Source: Mycteria americana (taxonomy: Eukaryota > Chordata > Aves > Ciconiiformes > Ciconiidae). Taken from it: 64,000 nucleotides of DNA. Below, piece by piece: positions 12,831 to 24,857 of this stretch; position 1 is the first letter of the stretch, and the number at the start of each line of letters is the position of its first letter. A program made the position numbers and the translations under genes. The stretch covers positions 42,822,135 through 42,886,134 of the forward strand of contig NC_134365.1 in assembly GCF_035582795.1 (NCBI RefSeq). The letters are read 5' to 3'. The notes beneath the pieces were generated by a model. It was not told the DNA's origin. It searched no databases and was given only the letters and a program-made list of their open reading frames with translations.

Positions 12831-13740
12831 TGCACCCTCACTAAGTTTGCAGACGACACCAAGTTGTGTGGGAGTGTTGATCTGCTTGAGGGTAGGAAGG
12901 CTCTGCAGATGGACCTGGACAGGCTGGATCCATGGGCCAAGGTCAATTGTATGAGGTTTAACAAGGCCAAGTGCCGGGTCCTGCACTTGGGTCACAACAA
13001 CCCCATGCAACGCTACAGGCTTGGGGAAGAGTGGCTGGAAAGCTGCCTGGCAGAGAAGGACCTGGGGGTGTTGGTTGACTGCTGGCTGAATATGAGCCAG
13101 CAGTGTGCCCAGGTGGCCAAGAAAGCCAATGGCATCCAGGCTTGTATCAGAAATAGGGTGGCCAGCAGGACTAGGGGAGTGATTGTCCCCCTGTACTCAG
13201 CACTGGTGAGGCTGGACCTCGAATACTGTGTTCAGCTTTGGGCCCCTCACTCCAAGAGAGACATTGAGGTGCTGGAGCGTGTCCAGAGAAGGGCAACGAA
13301 GCTGGTGAAGGGTCTGGAGAACAAGTCCTATGAGGAGTGGCTGTGGGAACTGGGGTTGTTTAGCCTGGAGAAAAGGAGGCTGAGGGGAGACCTTATTGCT
13401 CTCTACAACTACCTGAAAGGAGGTTGTAGTGAGGTGGCTGTCAGTCTCTTCTCTCAAGTAACTAGCGACAGAACGAGAGGAAATGGCCTCAAGTTGCACC
13501 AGGAGAGGTTTAGATTGGATATTAGGAAACATTTCTTTACTGAAAGTGTGGTCAAGCATTGGAACAGGCTACCCAGAGAGGTGCTGGAGTCACCTGGAGG
13601 AATTCAAGAAGCGTGTAGTTGTGGCACTTTGGGACATGGTTTAGTAGGCATGGAGCTGTTGGGTTGACGGTTGGACTGAATTATCTTAAAGGTCTTTTCC
13701 AACCTTAATGATTCTATGATTCTATGATTGTATGATTCTA
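12831..13740 (+). mobile_element. CR1 LINE retrotransposon, 5'-truncated
   Basis: This is the 3' portion of a CR1 element, a non-LTR retrotransposon of birds and reptiles that moves by target-primed reverse transcription. It starts abruptly just before the FADD motif of the reverse transcriptase, which is the usual 5' truncation, runs through the rest of ORF2 and a short 3' UTR (GGTCTTTTCCAACC box), and ends at 13740 in three to four copies of the 8-bp tail ATTCTATG. The tail, not poly-A, is the diagnostic CR1 terminus. No clear target-site duplication is visible, as is normal for CR1. A tandem TACAACAAT pair lies just upstream (12813-12830). Confidence 0.96.
12843..13667 (+). pseudogene. CR1 ORF2 (reverse transcriptase) C-terminal remnant
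   Basis: The frame opens with KFADDT, the catalytic-aspartate motif of the reverse transcriptase palm, and continues through the conserved C-terminal region ([19 protein letters not shown], [54 protein letters not shown]). All of the protein upstream of the FADD box is missing (an in-frame TAG lies at 12810-12812), so no active enzyme is possible. Near 13590 a deletion of several bases, relative to the copy at 57.9 kb, shifts the frame just after REVLESP, so the last part is read out of frame to a stop at 13665-13667. The frame is otherwise open over about 250 codons, suggesting a moderately young copy. Confidence 0.92.
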
Positions 13741-16700
13741 CTTGTCATTTACTTCTCTGTTATAAAGTGTTTTAAACAAGAAGCTTCTCTCCTATATTAG
13801 AAGGGGGTGGAGAGGCATGATATGTATTCTTTAACAGAGGGGCTATATATACATGTGGTCAAGATAGAGATATTAAAAGACTGGGAAAGCATAAATGCAC
13901 TCAAGACTGAAAGAAAAAGAAAAGATAATTGGGGAACAGGAAGCAGTCTGAATAGAGAGATGAAAAACAAAAGTTACTTCAATTGATGGAAGGACATGGA
14001 GATCATCAAGAGAAAAGGAAAATCAAATTTAATCATAGAAATGCTTTGTCCTTGTGGACAAGAAAAGGGTGCCTACTTTGCACACAGCTTTTTAGCTTTG
14101 GATTTATTAGTTTATTTTGTAATTGCATTTTAAACCTACCTAGAGAATATAAAATCTGAAATGTAAAGCAAATAATCCAATTCTTTCTGAAAGGCAGCAG
14201 GCAATACTTTAACCTTGTCTTTGTCAATTTTCTGCTGTGTGTATCTCTAATTAGATTCATAGCTCACATTAATATTGTGCTACCAACTGCTCAGCAGCCA
14301 CGTCAATATTTCTCAAATGTTCCAGCTGAAAACTATTCATAATTCAGTGTTACATATTGATTTTTAAGACTCATGACATTTGAGCTGCTGAGAAAATGAA
14401 TGGGGTTCATTTGGGGTCACATCCTTAATCCCTGCGTACAATTGATACCCGGCTTCTCTAGCTCCTTCCCTCAACTGAGAGATAAGCAATGTAACTTAGT
14501 GTTACCTAATTGCTACTACAGCCCAAGGGGCCAGACAAATAGCATGTATACCTCCTTAAAGGAGTTCTTAGACATGCCTGTTCTCTAAAGCCTCAGCTTG
14601 CATATTCTGCGTTGGGAAAAGATAGTGGGTAGGTGAAGAAAGTTTCTGGAGGTGTTATGTTTGCCGTCTGGATTGAGAAAGCTTGCTTGCCCCACACCAG
14701 CTACAGTCAAGAGACGTAGAGGCAGAGCTATGGGTTAGTGTGAGCTCCCCTCACTTCCCGGGCACCCCGTTCCTGTCAGCCAACCCTACATGGAGAAGCA
14801 GGGGGAGAAGAGGGGCTCCTTGCTCTCAGACGCTGTGTGCTCCACGCAGAGGGAAGCCAGCTACGTTTGGATCTGTTACACGGTCATACTGCTTTGCAGA
14901 TTTTAGAGTTGCCTGTCCAATGATGGTGGATTTCAATTTGATGCTGTGGATGGCTGCAAGGAAAAAAGGTTTAAAAAAAAAAAAAAAAGAGCCCAAAGCA
15001 CTTGCAAACAAAAATTACTACACTTCTGGTTATAAGAGGCTTTCATTTTGGTGGGTTGCTGGAAACAGCTCCATAAACCACAGTTAGGGAAGACTGGACA
15101 ACATTTCTAAGTCATGGAGCCTCCTTTTAGTTCCCTACACCCTATCTATGAGCCCAAATTTGATTTTCAGACACAGTGAGGTCTGCCTAACACTGTCTAA
15201 ATTTAATCTGAGTGGCGGGTAACCTACAACCCTGAAGATCACACACTTATTTAGGTTCCTAATGTAGTTTTCCAAAGATGTCCAGGTTCTCCCTGAGCAG
15301 TATGAAAAAGCTCCGCTGAACCTCATCTTAACAAATTGCAATTGCACTCAGCGATCCAAGGCTGGTTGTCCTGAGCTTGTTCTTCCCAAGGACCAGCTGC
15401 TTCTCCAAGGCCACTGGAAAGACTTTCCTCAGCAGAAGAGTGCCAAGCAAAGCAGACTAAATATACTCATCCCCTGAAAGGCTCTTTTCTTTAAGGTCAG
15501 ACCAGCTAGGGAAAGCCAAACCCTTCTGCTTCTTGCTGTAGTTATCTTTGAGGGCGGGGGGATTAATTTCCTAGCACTCTTAATCTCTTACTAGGGCTTG
15601 TTTTTTAAATGTTTGTGCTACGGTAGCCCTGAAGACCCAAATTATGCCAGGATTACTGTGCTAGTGGCAGTAGGTGTTAAAGGTAGTCACCTGCCTACAA
15701 GATTACAATTTTAGATTAAGCTGAGAAATAAGAGATGGAAAAACACGGCTGACACAAAGGAAGAAGGAGAGTGAGGCTGGCAGGGTTTCCATGGGCTGGC
15801 TGTGTACACAGGTTTAGGTATGTTTGTAAGTGTCTAAACAAATACTTAATAGCACATTTCCTCATTTCAACAAGAAGCATGAGAAATCTGATTTAGCTGT
15901 GTAAATACTCAGCCAGATACTGTGTCTAGAGAAGCAAGTGATTTCTGATGCAAGCATTCATACACAGCTTTGAGTAATGACTGATTTTCATGTTATGTAA
16001 ATCTGATCCCCTAGGTATTACTCTCTGGATAAGATGTGTGATTAAATTTAATGTCAAAACTTAAATGTATTCTCAAAGCTTCTGGTTAGATAGCCGCTTA
16101 CGTGGTGATTTATTACGCTCATGAAGGCATGACTACTACTGTTCTGCTGGTTGCTTTCAATGTTCTGGCTATGGAGAAAATGAATATTTCTGCATTGCTA
16201 AAATGTTTTCTAATTCATACTTCCAGGGAGTAGCAAGCAGATAAAATAAAAAAAATAGATGCAGTAGACTCATGCTAATAAAGAATACAGTTTTCATCTC
16301 TTGAATTTTGTCCCGTGGTATTTACAAATTGTTCAGAATAAGACAATGGGAGCTCCCTGTGCGGGTCTTCTGCACCCTGCTGAGAAGGCCTTGGTGCTCA
16401 GGATGAATAAGCCATGCGATATTGGGAAGTCTGCAGTCGGTGCCCTGTCAGATCACCTAAGCAGATGCCTACACAGAAACAGTAAGCTCATTTTACCAGA
16501 CTATGTCCCCGATCTTGCAGCTTTTACGTGTACGAAAGAGGTGAGCAAATGCATAACTTCTAGCAAAACTGGTGATGCTGCAAAATCAGAAGGTTAGGAG
16601 GGCAGAGCTGAGAGACCTACATTTCTGCAATAATAACTGAGCCTTCAAAGCATTTGTCATGGTGTAGAGCATAAAAAGGTTTCAAAAATAGCACAAAACA

Positions 16701-18308
16701 TGGAACACAAAAGGCAAAACTATGACAAACAGCAAGTGTATTAGGAAGTGATCTGAAGTATTCGTAATCAATGAAAAAGCTCCCTCTGCATGATGGGTTA
16801 TGTCCTTGTTTTCCCTCTAGTCATGACAGTCATGACTGTCCTCAGCATACCTGGTGTGGCTATCTGCGAACAGGAAGAGCAGGTGGGTACATTTCTGTCT
16901 TGCAGCTTAGCCTAAGGAGCTAGGATGGCCTCTAGCTTTGAAAGCAAACAACAATGAGAATGTTGCCCTGGAAATATTCGTCGGGAAAGGTGCAATTTCA
17001 ACCCCGTTGGACACGGCACATGTTGACGTGGTCAAAATATTCTTCAAATGTGAGAATAACCAACCAACAACTTGTGTAAAGGAGAGGAGCTGTTTCTGCA
17101 TCCAGCCATTACTCCTGATGCCGTCTGAGCCGCACAAATCCCTCTCAGCAGCGTAAGTGCGGCGTAAGCTCTGTGCACCTGGGGAGGCTTATGCTCAGAG
17201 TCCTGCACACAGGGAGGTGCTTTGGGTTCTGCAAGTTTTGAATTTCCTAAGTATTTGAACAAATAAAATGTTCCCTTAATATCAAATCAAAGTCAAATCG
17301 GTTGATGCTTTGCTTTTCTAAAACCAAAAACGAAGTTCAGGGTGCTTCAGGGCTCTATGCTTATGCACATTATTAAGGTGTATTCCCTCCAGCCTCATTG
17401 TAAGTTTGAATTATTCATGAAAACATACCTTCTACATCTGCGGATATGGAAGATGACACATTTTCAAATGAAAAGTCTGCTTTGTAATGCAAACACAGCT
17501 TGTGGCAGAGAGAATGCATAAGCAGTCGGGGTGCAGGTTGGCACAGGTAACAAAATCTGTTCCAGAGACTGTGACTGGCCCGATAGAGAGATTTTGCATG
17601 TCAGGCTAGAAGACCATTGGAAGAGCAGTGAAAAACAGAAAAGGTTTAGTAGACTTGGCCTAAACTGTGGCTGGCTCAGCACTCAAGGTAAGTCATTTAA
17701 TTATTACCCACGAGCAGTAAAATATGAAGCAGTAGTGCAGGTATTGATCTGTGCTAGTAGAGCTTCTGTTTAGCTTCTCAGGTGGGCTGTATTTGAGATC
17801 AAGAATGTGCTGTGAAACACAGGTGATATAAAGCAAGTTGTAAACAGAGATCACTGGGGTCTCTATCCTGTGGTCTCCTTCTCACCCCCAGTTTTTAACA
17901 CCCCACCCGGGAGCCAGTGAGGCCGTAGCTGTCACAGACGTTGAGCTGTGGAAATTCTCATTTCAGGTCCCCCCTGGGCTGAGGGTCACCTAGACACCAG
18001 GTCTCTGCCCTCAGAGGTAAAGCTGGAATAAGCTTAAGGTGTTTGGCCACCAGCCTGCTCTGCAATGCATCAGCACCACATTTGTGCCCAAAGATACGGT
18101 TAGGGTCAGACCTAACATTTTGGGCTTCTCCAGGGACTCTATGGACAGCAGGCAGGGACGTCCCTCCCCGCAGGTGCTGGGAGTGCCAGCTCCATCCCCA
18201 TCTCCCTGCCATCCTCAAGGTGTGCCTGACAGTTTGTAACATGGTCTGGGTGGAGCCCACTAATCTGGGGAGAGAGAATAAGAAACGGGAGCTGGAGCCT
18301 CCTGGGGA
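13741..18308. other. Non-coding stretch
   Basis: AT-rich, with no recognised transposon and no exon with paired splice sites. 14030-14400 and 15840-16280 are AT-rich and of mixed composition. A 16-17 bp poly-A run lies at 14972-14988 without an identifiable retroposon in front of it. Confidence 0.5.
14972..14988 (+). repeat. Poly-A homopolymer
   Basis: An uninterrupted A run following GGTTT. No gene-like or SINE-like body lies immediately upstream, so it is listed only as a simple repeat. Confidence 0.85.
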
Positions 18309-18386
18309 AGGAAGGACTTGGTTGGACCCAATGATCTTAAAGGTCTTTTCCAACCTATACAATTCTGTGATTCTGTGATTCTGTGA
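18309..18386 (+). mobile_element. CR1 LINE 3'-tail fragment
   Basis: Only the last about 80 bp of a CR1 are present: the GGTTGGACCCAATGATCTTA and GGTCTTTTCCAACC boxes of the 3' UTR followed by three copies of the 8-bp tail (ATTCTGTG). No ORF2 remains. Extremely short 5'-truncated insertions like this are common for CR1. Confidence 0.93.
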
Positions 18387-19300
18387 AGGGTGCCCACCTG
18401 CTGGAATTAGCCCCTGTGATTAGAAAGGGGTATTTAACCTCAGATACTGGCTGCCAGGCATGCTAGGCTGATGTGAATTAATCTGAAAATGGTGACGTTT
18501 TGTATTTCAGTTTTACACACATATACAAGCACATGTAGATATAATTACAAGCTGTGCTAAGAATAAGTTTGTACAAAGGCAAATGTAGCTTTGGGCTACG
18601 TTTGGGGGTCTAAGCCCCTCAGAAAGCTCTTCAAATGACCTCCAACCTGCAGAGCAATAGAAAACCACGTGCTGTGCACGCAGAAGTGAGCATATGAGGG
18701 CTGAAGAAGTCACAAAGCCATACTGAGGTTATAGAAGTTGTAATTGCAGGAGGCTGGTGGGACGCCATGGGCATCGTTCAGCTCTGCCGTAGCTGAACGT
18801 GAGCCTGAGGACCTTAACTTGGCATGAAGGTCTTGGCGGAGAGAGGGGCATAGTACAACCCCATGGACACAGCACTTCACCTCCCTTAATTGCATTCCCT
18901 CCACACTTCGGCCTCCTACCTCTGCCTTTCCTTTACTACATTTTAAGCAATTTGAGTCAGAAGATGCATAAATTACCATCAACTGGACACATCTTTCAGG
19001 CTGTATCAATTTGAAAACATTCTTCATTCTCTCTCAAATGCCTCCCTATATCTTATTAAACACAGTGAAGGGGGGTTGTTCTCTCACTCAGGAGCCTGCT
19101 GGTGCACAGAGAGCGAACTGTACCTTAACGTGTTATGAAATCCATATTCCTGCAGTGGAAGGACCACTGCTTTCATAAAATATTCATTTACCTGGCTCCA
19201 AAATCATGCTTTCCCCTGGCCTTCCCAGAGCTGCCCTGCAGAACCCCTCCGTGTTCGGTCTGTCCTTAGCTCAGGCACCCACCCTTCGTGAATCCTTTGG

Positions 19301-19341
19301 TCTCCCTGTCTCTCCCTGTCTCTCCTCCTCTCTCACACACA
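19301..19341 (+). repeat. TCTCCCTG tandem with CT/CA run
   Basis: Two to three copies of an 8-9 bp CTCCCTGTCT unit are followed by CTCCTCTCTCACACACA, a short cryptic microsatellite. Confidence 0.7.
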
Positions 19342-21298
19342 TGCACACTGAAAAAAAAAAAACGTTGAAAGAAGCAGTGCAAAGGCACTACAGATGATTT
19401 ATGTCAGGCTGGGTGCATCACAGGAACTCACTGGAGCAAAAAGGCTCTGGATCGGGAAGAGGTCAGGCCACTATTTCCAGTGCTGTCATTGCTCCTGGGG
19501 ACACATTATGGCTGGTGACACCAGTGCAGCGCACTCATGCGTGTACCATTTTATGCAACAGAACTGGAGGCAGCAAGGCTCCTAATTCCACCTAAGCTGC
19601 CATGGGATTTGGGCACCTAACCCTCTTAAATCCTTTTGTAAACCTTAGTGTAAATGTCTTTGATGCAAAGTAAGAAAAATCGCTCCTGTCAATAGAGCAC
19701 ATCTGCACCGGTGCTTAGGCTGCGCCAACAGTGTGAAACATGGCACATCTAATTAACACCGAATGCCTCCTCCCTCCGACCCGGAGTGCTGTATGCCTGC
19801 CTCTGTGTGTGCGAGAGAAAGGAAGGCTGAGTGAAAGCAGGTCTTGAATTTTGTCCTGTAAGTGCAATAAGAGTGAAGAGAGGATTTTTTTCATCGTTAG
19901 CATTTAGAAACCCACTATAAAAAATAAGAATACAGAACTGAGGGTGTACTAAGTCCAACACAGTAAGATATTTGTGCTACTGGATGCGTAATCCACCTCC
20001 TCCTTTCATTATGTTTTTCTGTATATATGACACAGAGGCAATATTACTTTATACTTCTGGAACAAGTTTAAGGACCCAAAGCAATTTTACAAGCATTAGT
20101 CTGATAGTGGCTCTGGATATAGGGCAATGAGCAAGCAGGGAACCGGTGACAGGACTGAGAAAAGACTTCTCTTTCCCCTGGAAGTAGGACTGTCCTGGAA
20201 CACTACCATCAGCCTTTTCCCATGTCTCAAAAATCAGGTTTTTGCATGTTATTTTGAGCTGCTACCCCTTATTAAATCACCCTGGAAGAATACGGACAGC
20301 TCTGCGGTTGCTTGAAGTCACAGGTTTATTTTGTTCTGCTCCATCACAAGACACAACAATCATCTGGAAGAGCCAGAAAATAATCTTGATAGAACAAAGG
20401 AAGAAAAGCAAATATTTCTCTCGGTGACCTCAAAGCCAGCAGCTAGTGAACTGTGAGCCCCAGAGCAGATGAACGAGACCAGCAGCAATAGCACTCTTAT
20501 AGGTGCCTCGATCTGCCTGCGCTACCGCAGTCACCATTAGCAACCGCTGCGGTGAAAGCTGTATGTCACCGGTGACAGAGGAAAACGGGGGGAAATGCTT
20601 GACGATTTGAAGTAGCTAAAGATAGTGGAATACAGAACACTATATAGATCGTATTGTTGCAATCCTTCAACTTCTTTTAATATAGGTACTCTGATTAATA
20701 TTTTATAACTGCTAGAAAATAGGAGCTAATGCTTTGTGCGCACTGAAAAAGAGGGATTTCAGCTCTTCCCCAGCAGCGTAAGGGCTGTGTGTTCCTAACC
20801 CAACGGCTCGCAGCACAGCTGGCTTCCGACCCACCGCTGGACTGTCCTGCCCTTCTGGGAACAAACCCTGCATTTTTGCAGTGCCAACATGGCAAGGGGT
20901 TTGACATCACCAGCAGGAGCTCCCAGCCGCCCACATAAATCAGACTCCCGAAGGAGAGGGGCTGCTGATTTAGCTCAACCCCTCTTCTCTGTCTTCACCT
21001 TACTTTATAAATGGTGCATTTATGCCTCTGACAACAAGCCCTGGTACCAGTGCAGCAATGAACTTCCTTATATACAGCAGCACGTAACAGCCATAGCTCT
21101 CGCCAAGAAAGGTGATTTAATTATGGAGTCTGGAAAATAGAGATTCTCATCCCTTTTCCCAGATCTAGAAGAGTCTGATAAATATTCAGACTTCTGGATG
21201 TTTGTATTGACTAACAAAAGCCGTTAGCTAACTTTACACATACCCATTTTTAATTTTTCTTTTACTCTAAAAGACATAATGAAGATGCCACAGGATAG

Positions 21299-21336
21299 AA
21301 TATTCCCCTAAAAGAATATTCCTCTAAAAGAATAAA
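21299..21336 (+). repeat. Imperfect tandem duplication (about 17 bp)
   Basis: AATATTCCCCTAAAAG is followed directly by AATATTCCTCTAAAAG and another AATA: two near-identical copies, most likely replication slippage. Confidence 0.85.
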
Positions 21337-21985
21337 TTATATTAATGCAGAATATAAAAATATTCCTCCCTAATGACTCGAGCATAGAAAATTTTACATT
21401 TTTGCCCAGCCTCAGACACACCAAACACATACTCTTTAATGTATACACTTATTTTTCTTTCTCGGTAGAGAACGCTGTTTAGCTTTGAGTAGAAACTGAG
21501 ATATTGATTGTTTCTTAATTCAAAAGCTTTACTAAATGTATAAGCTGGTCAATGTGACACATTTGGAAATAAACTCAGGACAAGACCCAGTAGGGGCCCT
21601 GGATTGTCTTTCCTGGTTACTCACACTTTTTTCATCATAGTATCAGACTAATTTCAACTGTGAACCTGCCTTAGCTTATTCCACTAGTCATTTAAGATTT
21701 TTTCTACCTTCTTATTCTTCTGAGGTTCAAGAGATTCTTCTTTTTCAGGGGTCACCACTTTTAGTTTATACAAATACCAGCAGCACAGATTCTGTGCTCT
21801 GCCCCATGTTCAGCTGTTTAGATGGCATGCACGTACCGCTTTGCATCGCCTTGGAGGTCACTAGTGCTATGCCACCATATCTTCAAAACCCTGTTCTATT
21901 TAGTGGAAGTGGCATTACCTGCATAAAATGGTTTCTTAGATTAGAGTGTTAAAGCCCTTATTTTGATGCTTTAAAACATGCCAGA

Positions 21986-22247
21986 TTCCCTTCCCTTCCC
22001 TTCCCTTCCCTTCCCTTCCCTTCCCTTCCCTTCCCTTCCCTTCCCTTCCCTTCCCTTCCCTTCCCTTCCCTTCCCTTCCCTTCCCTTCCCTTCCCTTCCC
22101 TTCCCTTCCCTTCCCTTCCCTTCCCTTCCCTTCCCTTCCCTTCCCTTCCCTTCCCTTCCCTTCCCTTCCCTTCCCTTCCCTTCCCTTCCCTTCCCTTCCC
22201 TTCCCTTCCCTTCCCTTCCCTTCCCTTCCCTCCCTCCTTTCTTTCTA
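21986..22247 (+). repeat. (TTCCC)49 pentanucleotide satellite
   Basis: 49 perfect copies of TTCCC (21986-22230) are followed by a short degraded TCCCTCCTTTCTTTCT edge. The whole block is pure pyrimidine on the plus strand and pure purine (GGGAA)n on the minus strand, a mirror-symmetric composition able to form intramolecular triplex (H-DNA). Long translations across it (repeated FPSLP or GKGRE) are artefacts of the pentamer, whose 15-bp codon period keeps all frames open. Confidence 0.98.
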
Positions 22248-22546
22248 AAACTGAGCTGTCCCTGTTGTCAAAAACTTGGTTTTCCCACTTATTTAAGGGC
22301 AATTTCTTCTGCAAATCAAATAACCGATTTGTGCAGAGGGTGGAGGGAACCACAGCACACACAAGTGCAAAGCTAAACAAGGCAATCACTGCTGCTGCTT
22401 GGTTTGTTCCAGCTGGGTAAGAAGAAATGACATTTTCAGTGTAGATCCTACCACTGCCCATTCTCTAACAGGCACCAAAAGTGGAGCAAACACCAGTGCC
22501 TATGTTCTTCCAGGATGCAAAAGAAGTCAAACCCCCTGAAACAGGC

Positions 22547-22560
22547 TTTTTTTTTTTTTT
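22547..22560 (+). repeat. Poly-T homopolymer
   Basis: Fourteen T, preceded by CAGGC and followed by CAAATC. Nothing nearby identifies it as a reversed retroposon tail. Confidence 0.85.
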
Positions 22561-23097
22561 CAAATCATTGAAGTCCGTGGGATTTGATTACATGAAAACC
22601 ACTTCTTCTTTGGTTCAAAATATCTAGGTGCATGGCAGCCCAGATTGGCTTCATGGACAAGGTTTAATGTCAGACTATGCTGAAAAATAACTGCAAGGAC
22701 CTGCTCCTTGTTCCAGCAACATGCCACTGATTTGGACATGGTTCTTGCCTGAACAAGCTCTGCAAAATACACATGTTGGCTGTCAGTGAGGTGTATTTGG
22801 TCCATGCGATTTTTGCACTAAGTGCTTTCTTCCCTGACATTTTCTAAGCGTGCTCTCAGAGCCTGGCATTTTTGGTTATCTTGTGAGAGAAACAAGACAG
22901 GCAGAGATGTGTACTTTTTTCCCCTTAATCAATGGAGATCTTTTTTAATGCACCTTGCTCTCAGACGAGAGGATTGCAAAATTAGAGAAACCATAAAAGA
23001 AGGGCGTGATTACAAGAACATAAGGAAAGAAATCACTTGTTACAAAAGTGAAACTTTTCTCGGGCCTGTGCTGGAAGATGCTTGTGGTAACGAGGTA

Positions 23098-23850
23098 GAA
23101 TCACAGAATCACAGAATGGCTGAGGTTGGAAGGGGCCTCTGGAGATCATCTGGTCCAATCCCCCCTGCTCAGGCAGGAACAGCTAGAGCTGGTTGCTCAG
23201 GGACCTGTGCGGTTGGGTTTTTAATTTCTCCAGGGATGGAGACTCCACAGCCTCTATGGGCAACCTGTGTCAGTGTTTGACCACCCTCACAGTAAAAAAG
23301 TGTTTTCTTGTGTTCAGATGGAATTTCACGTGTAATTTGTGCCCATTGCCTCTTGCCCTGTCACTGGGCACTGCTGAGAAGAGTCTGTCTCCCTCATCTT
23401 CATTCTCTCCCATCAGGTATTTATACATATTGATGAGATCCCCCCTGAGCCTTTTCCTTTCCAGGCTGAACAGTCCCAGCTCTCACAGCCTCTCCTCATA
23501 GGAGAGTTGTTTCAGTCTATTAAGCATCTTAGTGGCACTGCACTCCAGTATGTCCATGTCTCTCTTGTACTGGAGAGCCCAGAACTGGACACAACACTCC
23601 AGATGTGGCCTCATCAGCGCTGAGCAGAGGGGAAGGATCACCTCCCTCGGCCTGCTGGCAGTGCTTTTCCTAATGCAGCCCAGGGTACCATTGGCCTTTT
23701 TTGCTGCAAGAGCACGTTGATGGTTCATATTGTCCACCAGGACCCCAAGGTCCTTCTCAGCAAAGTTGCTTTCCAGCTGATCAGCCCCTAGCATATATTG
23801 GTGCATGGGGTTGTTCCTCCCCAGGTGCAGGACTTGGCATTTTCCCTTGC
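23098..23850 (-). mobile_element. CR1 LINE, older subfamily, 5'-truncated
   Basis: A minus-strand CR1: its 3' tail (reverse complement of ATTCTGTG repeats, here AATCACAGAATCACAGAATG) lies at 23098 and the body runs to about 23850, where similarity ends just past the LHLG region of ORF2. It belongs to a different CR1 subfamily from the copies at 12.8 and 57.9 kb: its C-terminal region translates as [14 protein letters not shown] instead of [14 protein letters not shown], and its 3' UTR has the TCCAGAGGCC/GGGGGGATTGGACC form. Confidence 0.95.
23483..23850 (-). pseudogene. CR1 ORF2 remnant with premature stop
   Basis: The minus-strand frame reads [39 protein letters not shown] and LSYEERL, then stops at TGA (23483-23485). 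CR1 relatives have arginine there (EERLREL), so the stop is the expected CGA-to-TGA decay of a methylated CpG. Past the stop the same frame continues with recognisable CR1 sequence ([10 protein letters not shown] and onwards) toward the 3' end, showing a point-mutated, not rearranged, copy. The catalytic part of the reverse transcriptase is absent. Confidence 0.88.
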
Positions 23851-24654
23851 TGAAGAAGTCACTTTTGCATACAGTCCCCCAGACGTTTACCAATATGCAC
23901 AAGGAATATACTTTAGTTATTTCGCTAGAGTATTTTTCACGTGCCATTGTCATCAGCAAAGCATCATCTTCCCTGGCAATAACCTGAATCATATGTTGGG
24001 CTGGAATTATTTTTGCCTCTCCCAAGCCTGCATTTGGCTCTGCATAGCTCCTCCTCTTGATGAATGCAAGTAACACATACCCCTGCATTGGCAATAGCTG
24101 CCTTGTTGAGAGGGTGGTAAATAGTATCACCGTACCCCCAAAAGGAGATTAAAAACAAAACAGGGGGATTAGAAAACAGCTGTTAGGGGAGTGGTGATGA
24201 TGGGGCAGAAAGAGGACACTCCCAAGGCAAATATCCTTCTGCATCACAGTTCAAACCAAAATAAACCAAACTAAATATAGAGGGGACTAAAGGGATAGTC
24301 ACTGGGTATAAAATGTGAGTCAGACCGTACTGAAGAACAGGACAGGTGGTGCAACACATTGGACAAAAGGCTGTTTACCTTGCATGGAGAGGAGCTGTGA
24401 GGGCTCTGATGGGCCCCAGAGGAGCTTCTCCCCTACATTCTTGGAAAGCACCTCCACCTGTCACCCCGGGGTGCGGAGCGGGCTAGGAGGCAAGGTTTCC
24501 AGCTCCACTCACGTTTCTCTTCCCCCTGGAAGCTGCTCTCTCCAGTCCACAAAAAGCCTCCAGAAACACCTGCAATACGAACTTCCTCCACACTCTTCTT
24601 ATGATCTGCTACCCAGCCATGCCAACACAACCCCTTCCTCCCACCGCTGCCCAG

Positions 24655-24857
24655 CATGGCCTCGGCCCCTCGCCTGCCTGCTGCTGGCTTTTCTGTGTTC
24701 TGGGGGCTGCTGCCGTGCCGCTCCCAGCCACGGGGCAGTGGGCAGAGCTGTGTTAGCTGGAGAGGCCACCGCCGACACCAGGGAGTCACACTCAGCCTGG
24801 TCCAGTCACTGTCGTGCCCAGCAGGCCAAGAAATCTGTGCTTTTGGCTACAGACAAG
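24655..24857 (+). CDS. Possible exon bounded by strong splice sites
   Basis: The block follows a pyrimidine-rich acceptor (CCCCTTCCTCCCACCGCTGCCCAG, ending at 24654) and ends in ACAAG followed by GTGAGG, a strong donor. It is GC-rich and open in two frames. One begins at ATG one base into the exon (MASAPRLPAAGFSVFWGLL). The other carries a signal-peptide-like hydrophobic run (LACLLLAFLCSGGCCRAAP) and ends KKSVLLATDK at the donor. Because both frames stay open the coding frame cannot be decided, and simple GC-richness could explain the openness. No product is recognised. Confidence 0.25.

Larger units (their letters stand above)
18387..21985. other. Non-coding stretch
   Basis: No gene or large transposon is recognised. 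Small simple repeats are noted separately. Short open frames at 20695-21140 on both strands overlap and have no splice context. Confidence 0.5.
22248..24654. other. Flanks of the 23-kb CR1; otherwise nothing identified
   Basis: Apart from the CR1 at 23098-23850 and the poly-T, I recognise nothing. 22560-22810 is open on the minus strand for about 80 codons but has no splice context. Confidence 0.4.

Noticed and set aside
13197..13559. 120-codon minus-strand frame
   Set aside because: Antisense mirror of the CR1 ORF2 at 12843-13667.
14972..14988. Poly-A as the tail of a processed pseudogene or SINE
   Set aside because: No gene-like sequence or target-site duplication is visible upstream.
21958..22461. 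Long open frames on both strands (GKGRE and FPSLP repeats)
   Set aside because: Pure translation of the TTCCC array; a 5-bp unit gives a 15-bp period with no stops in any frame.
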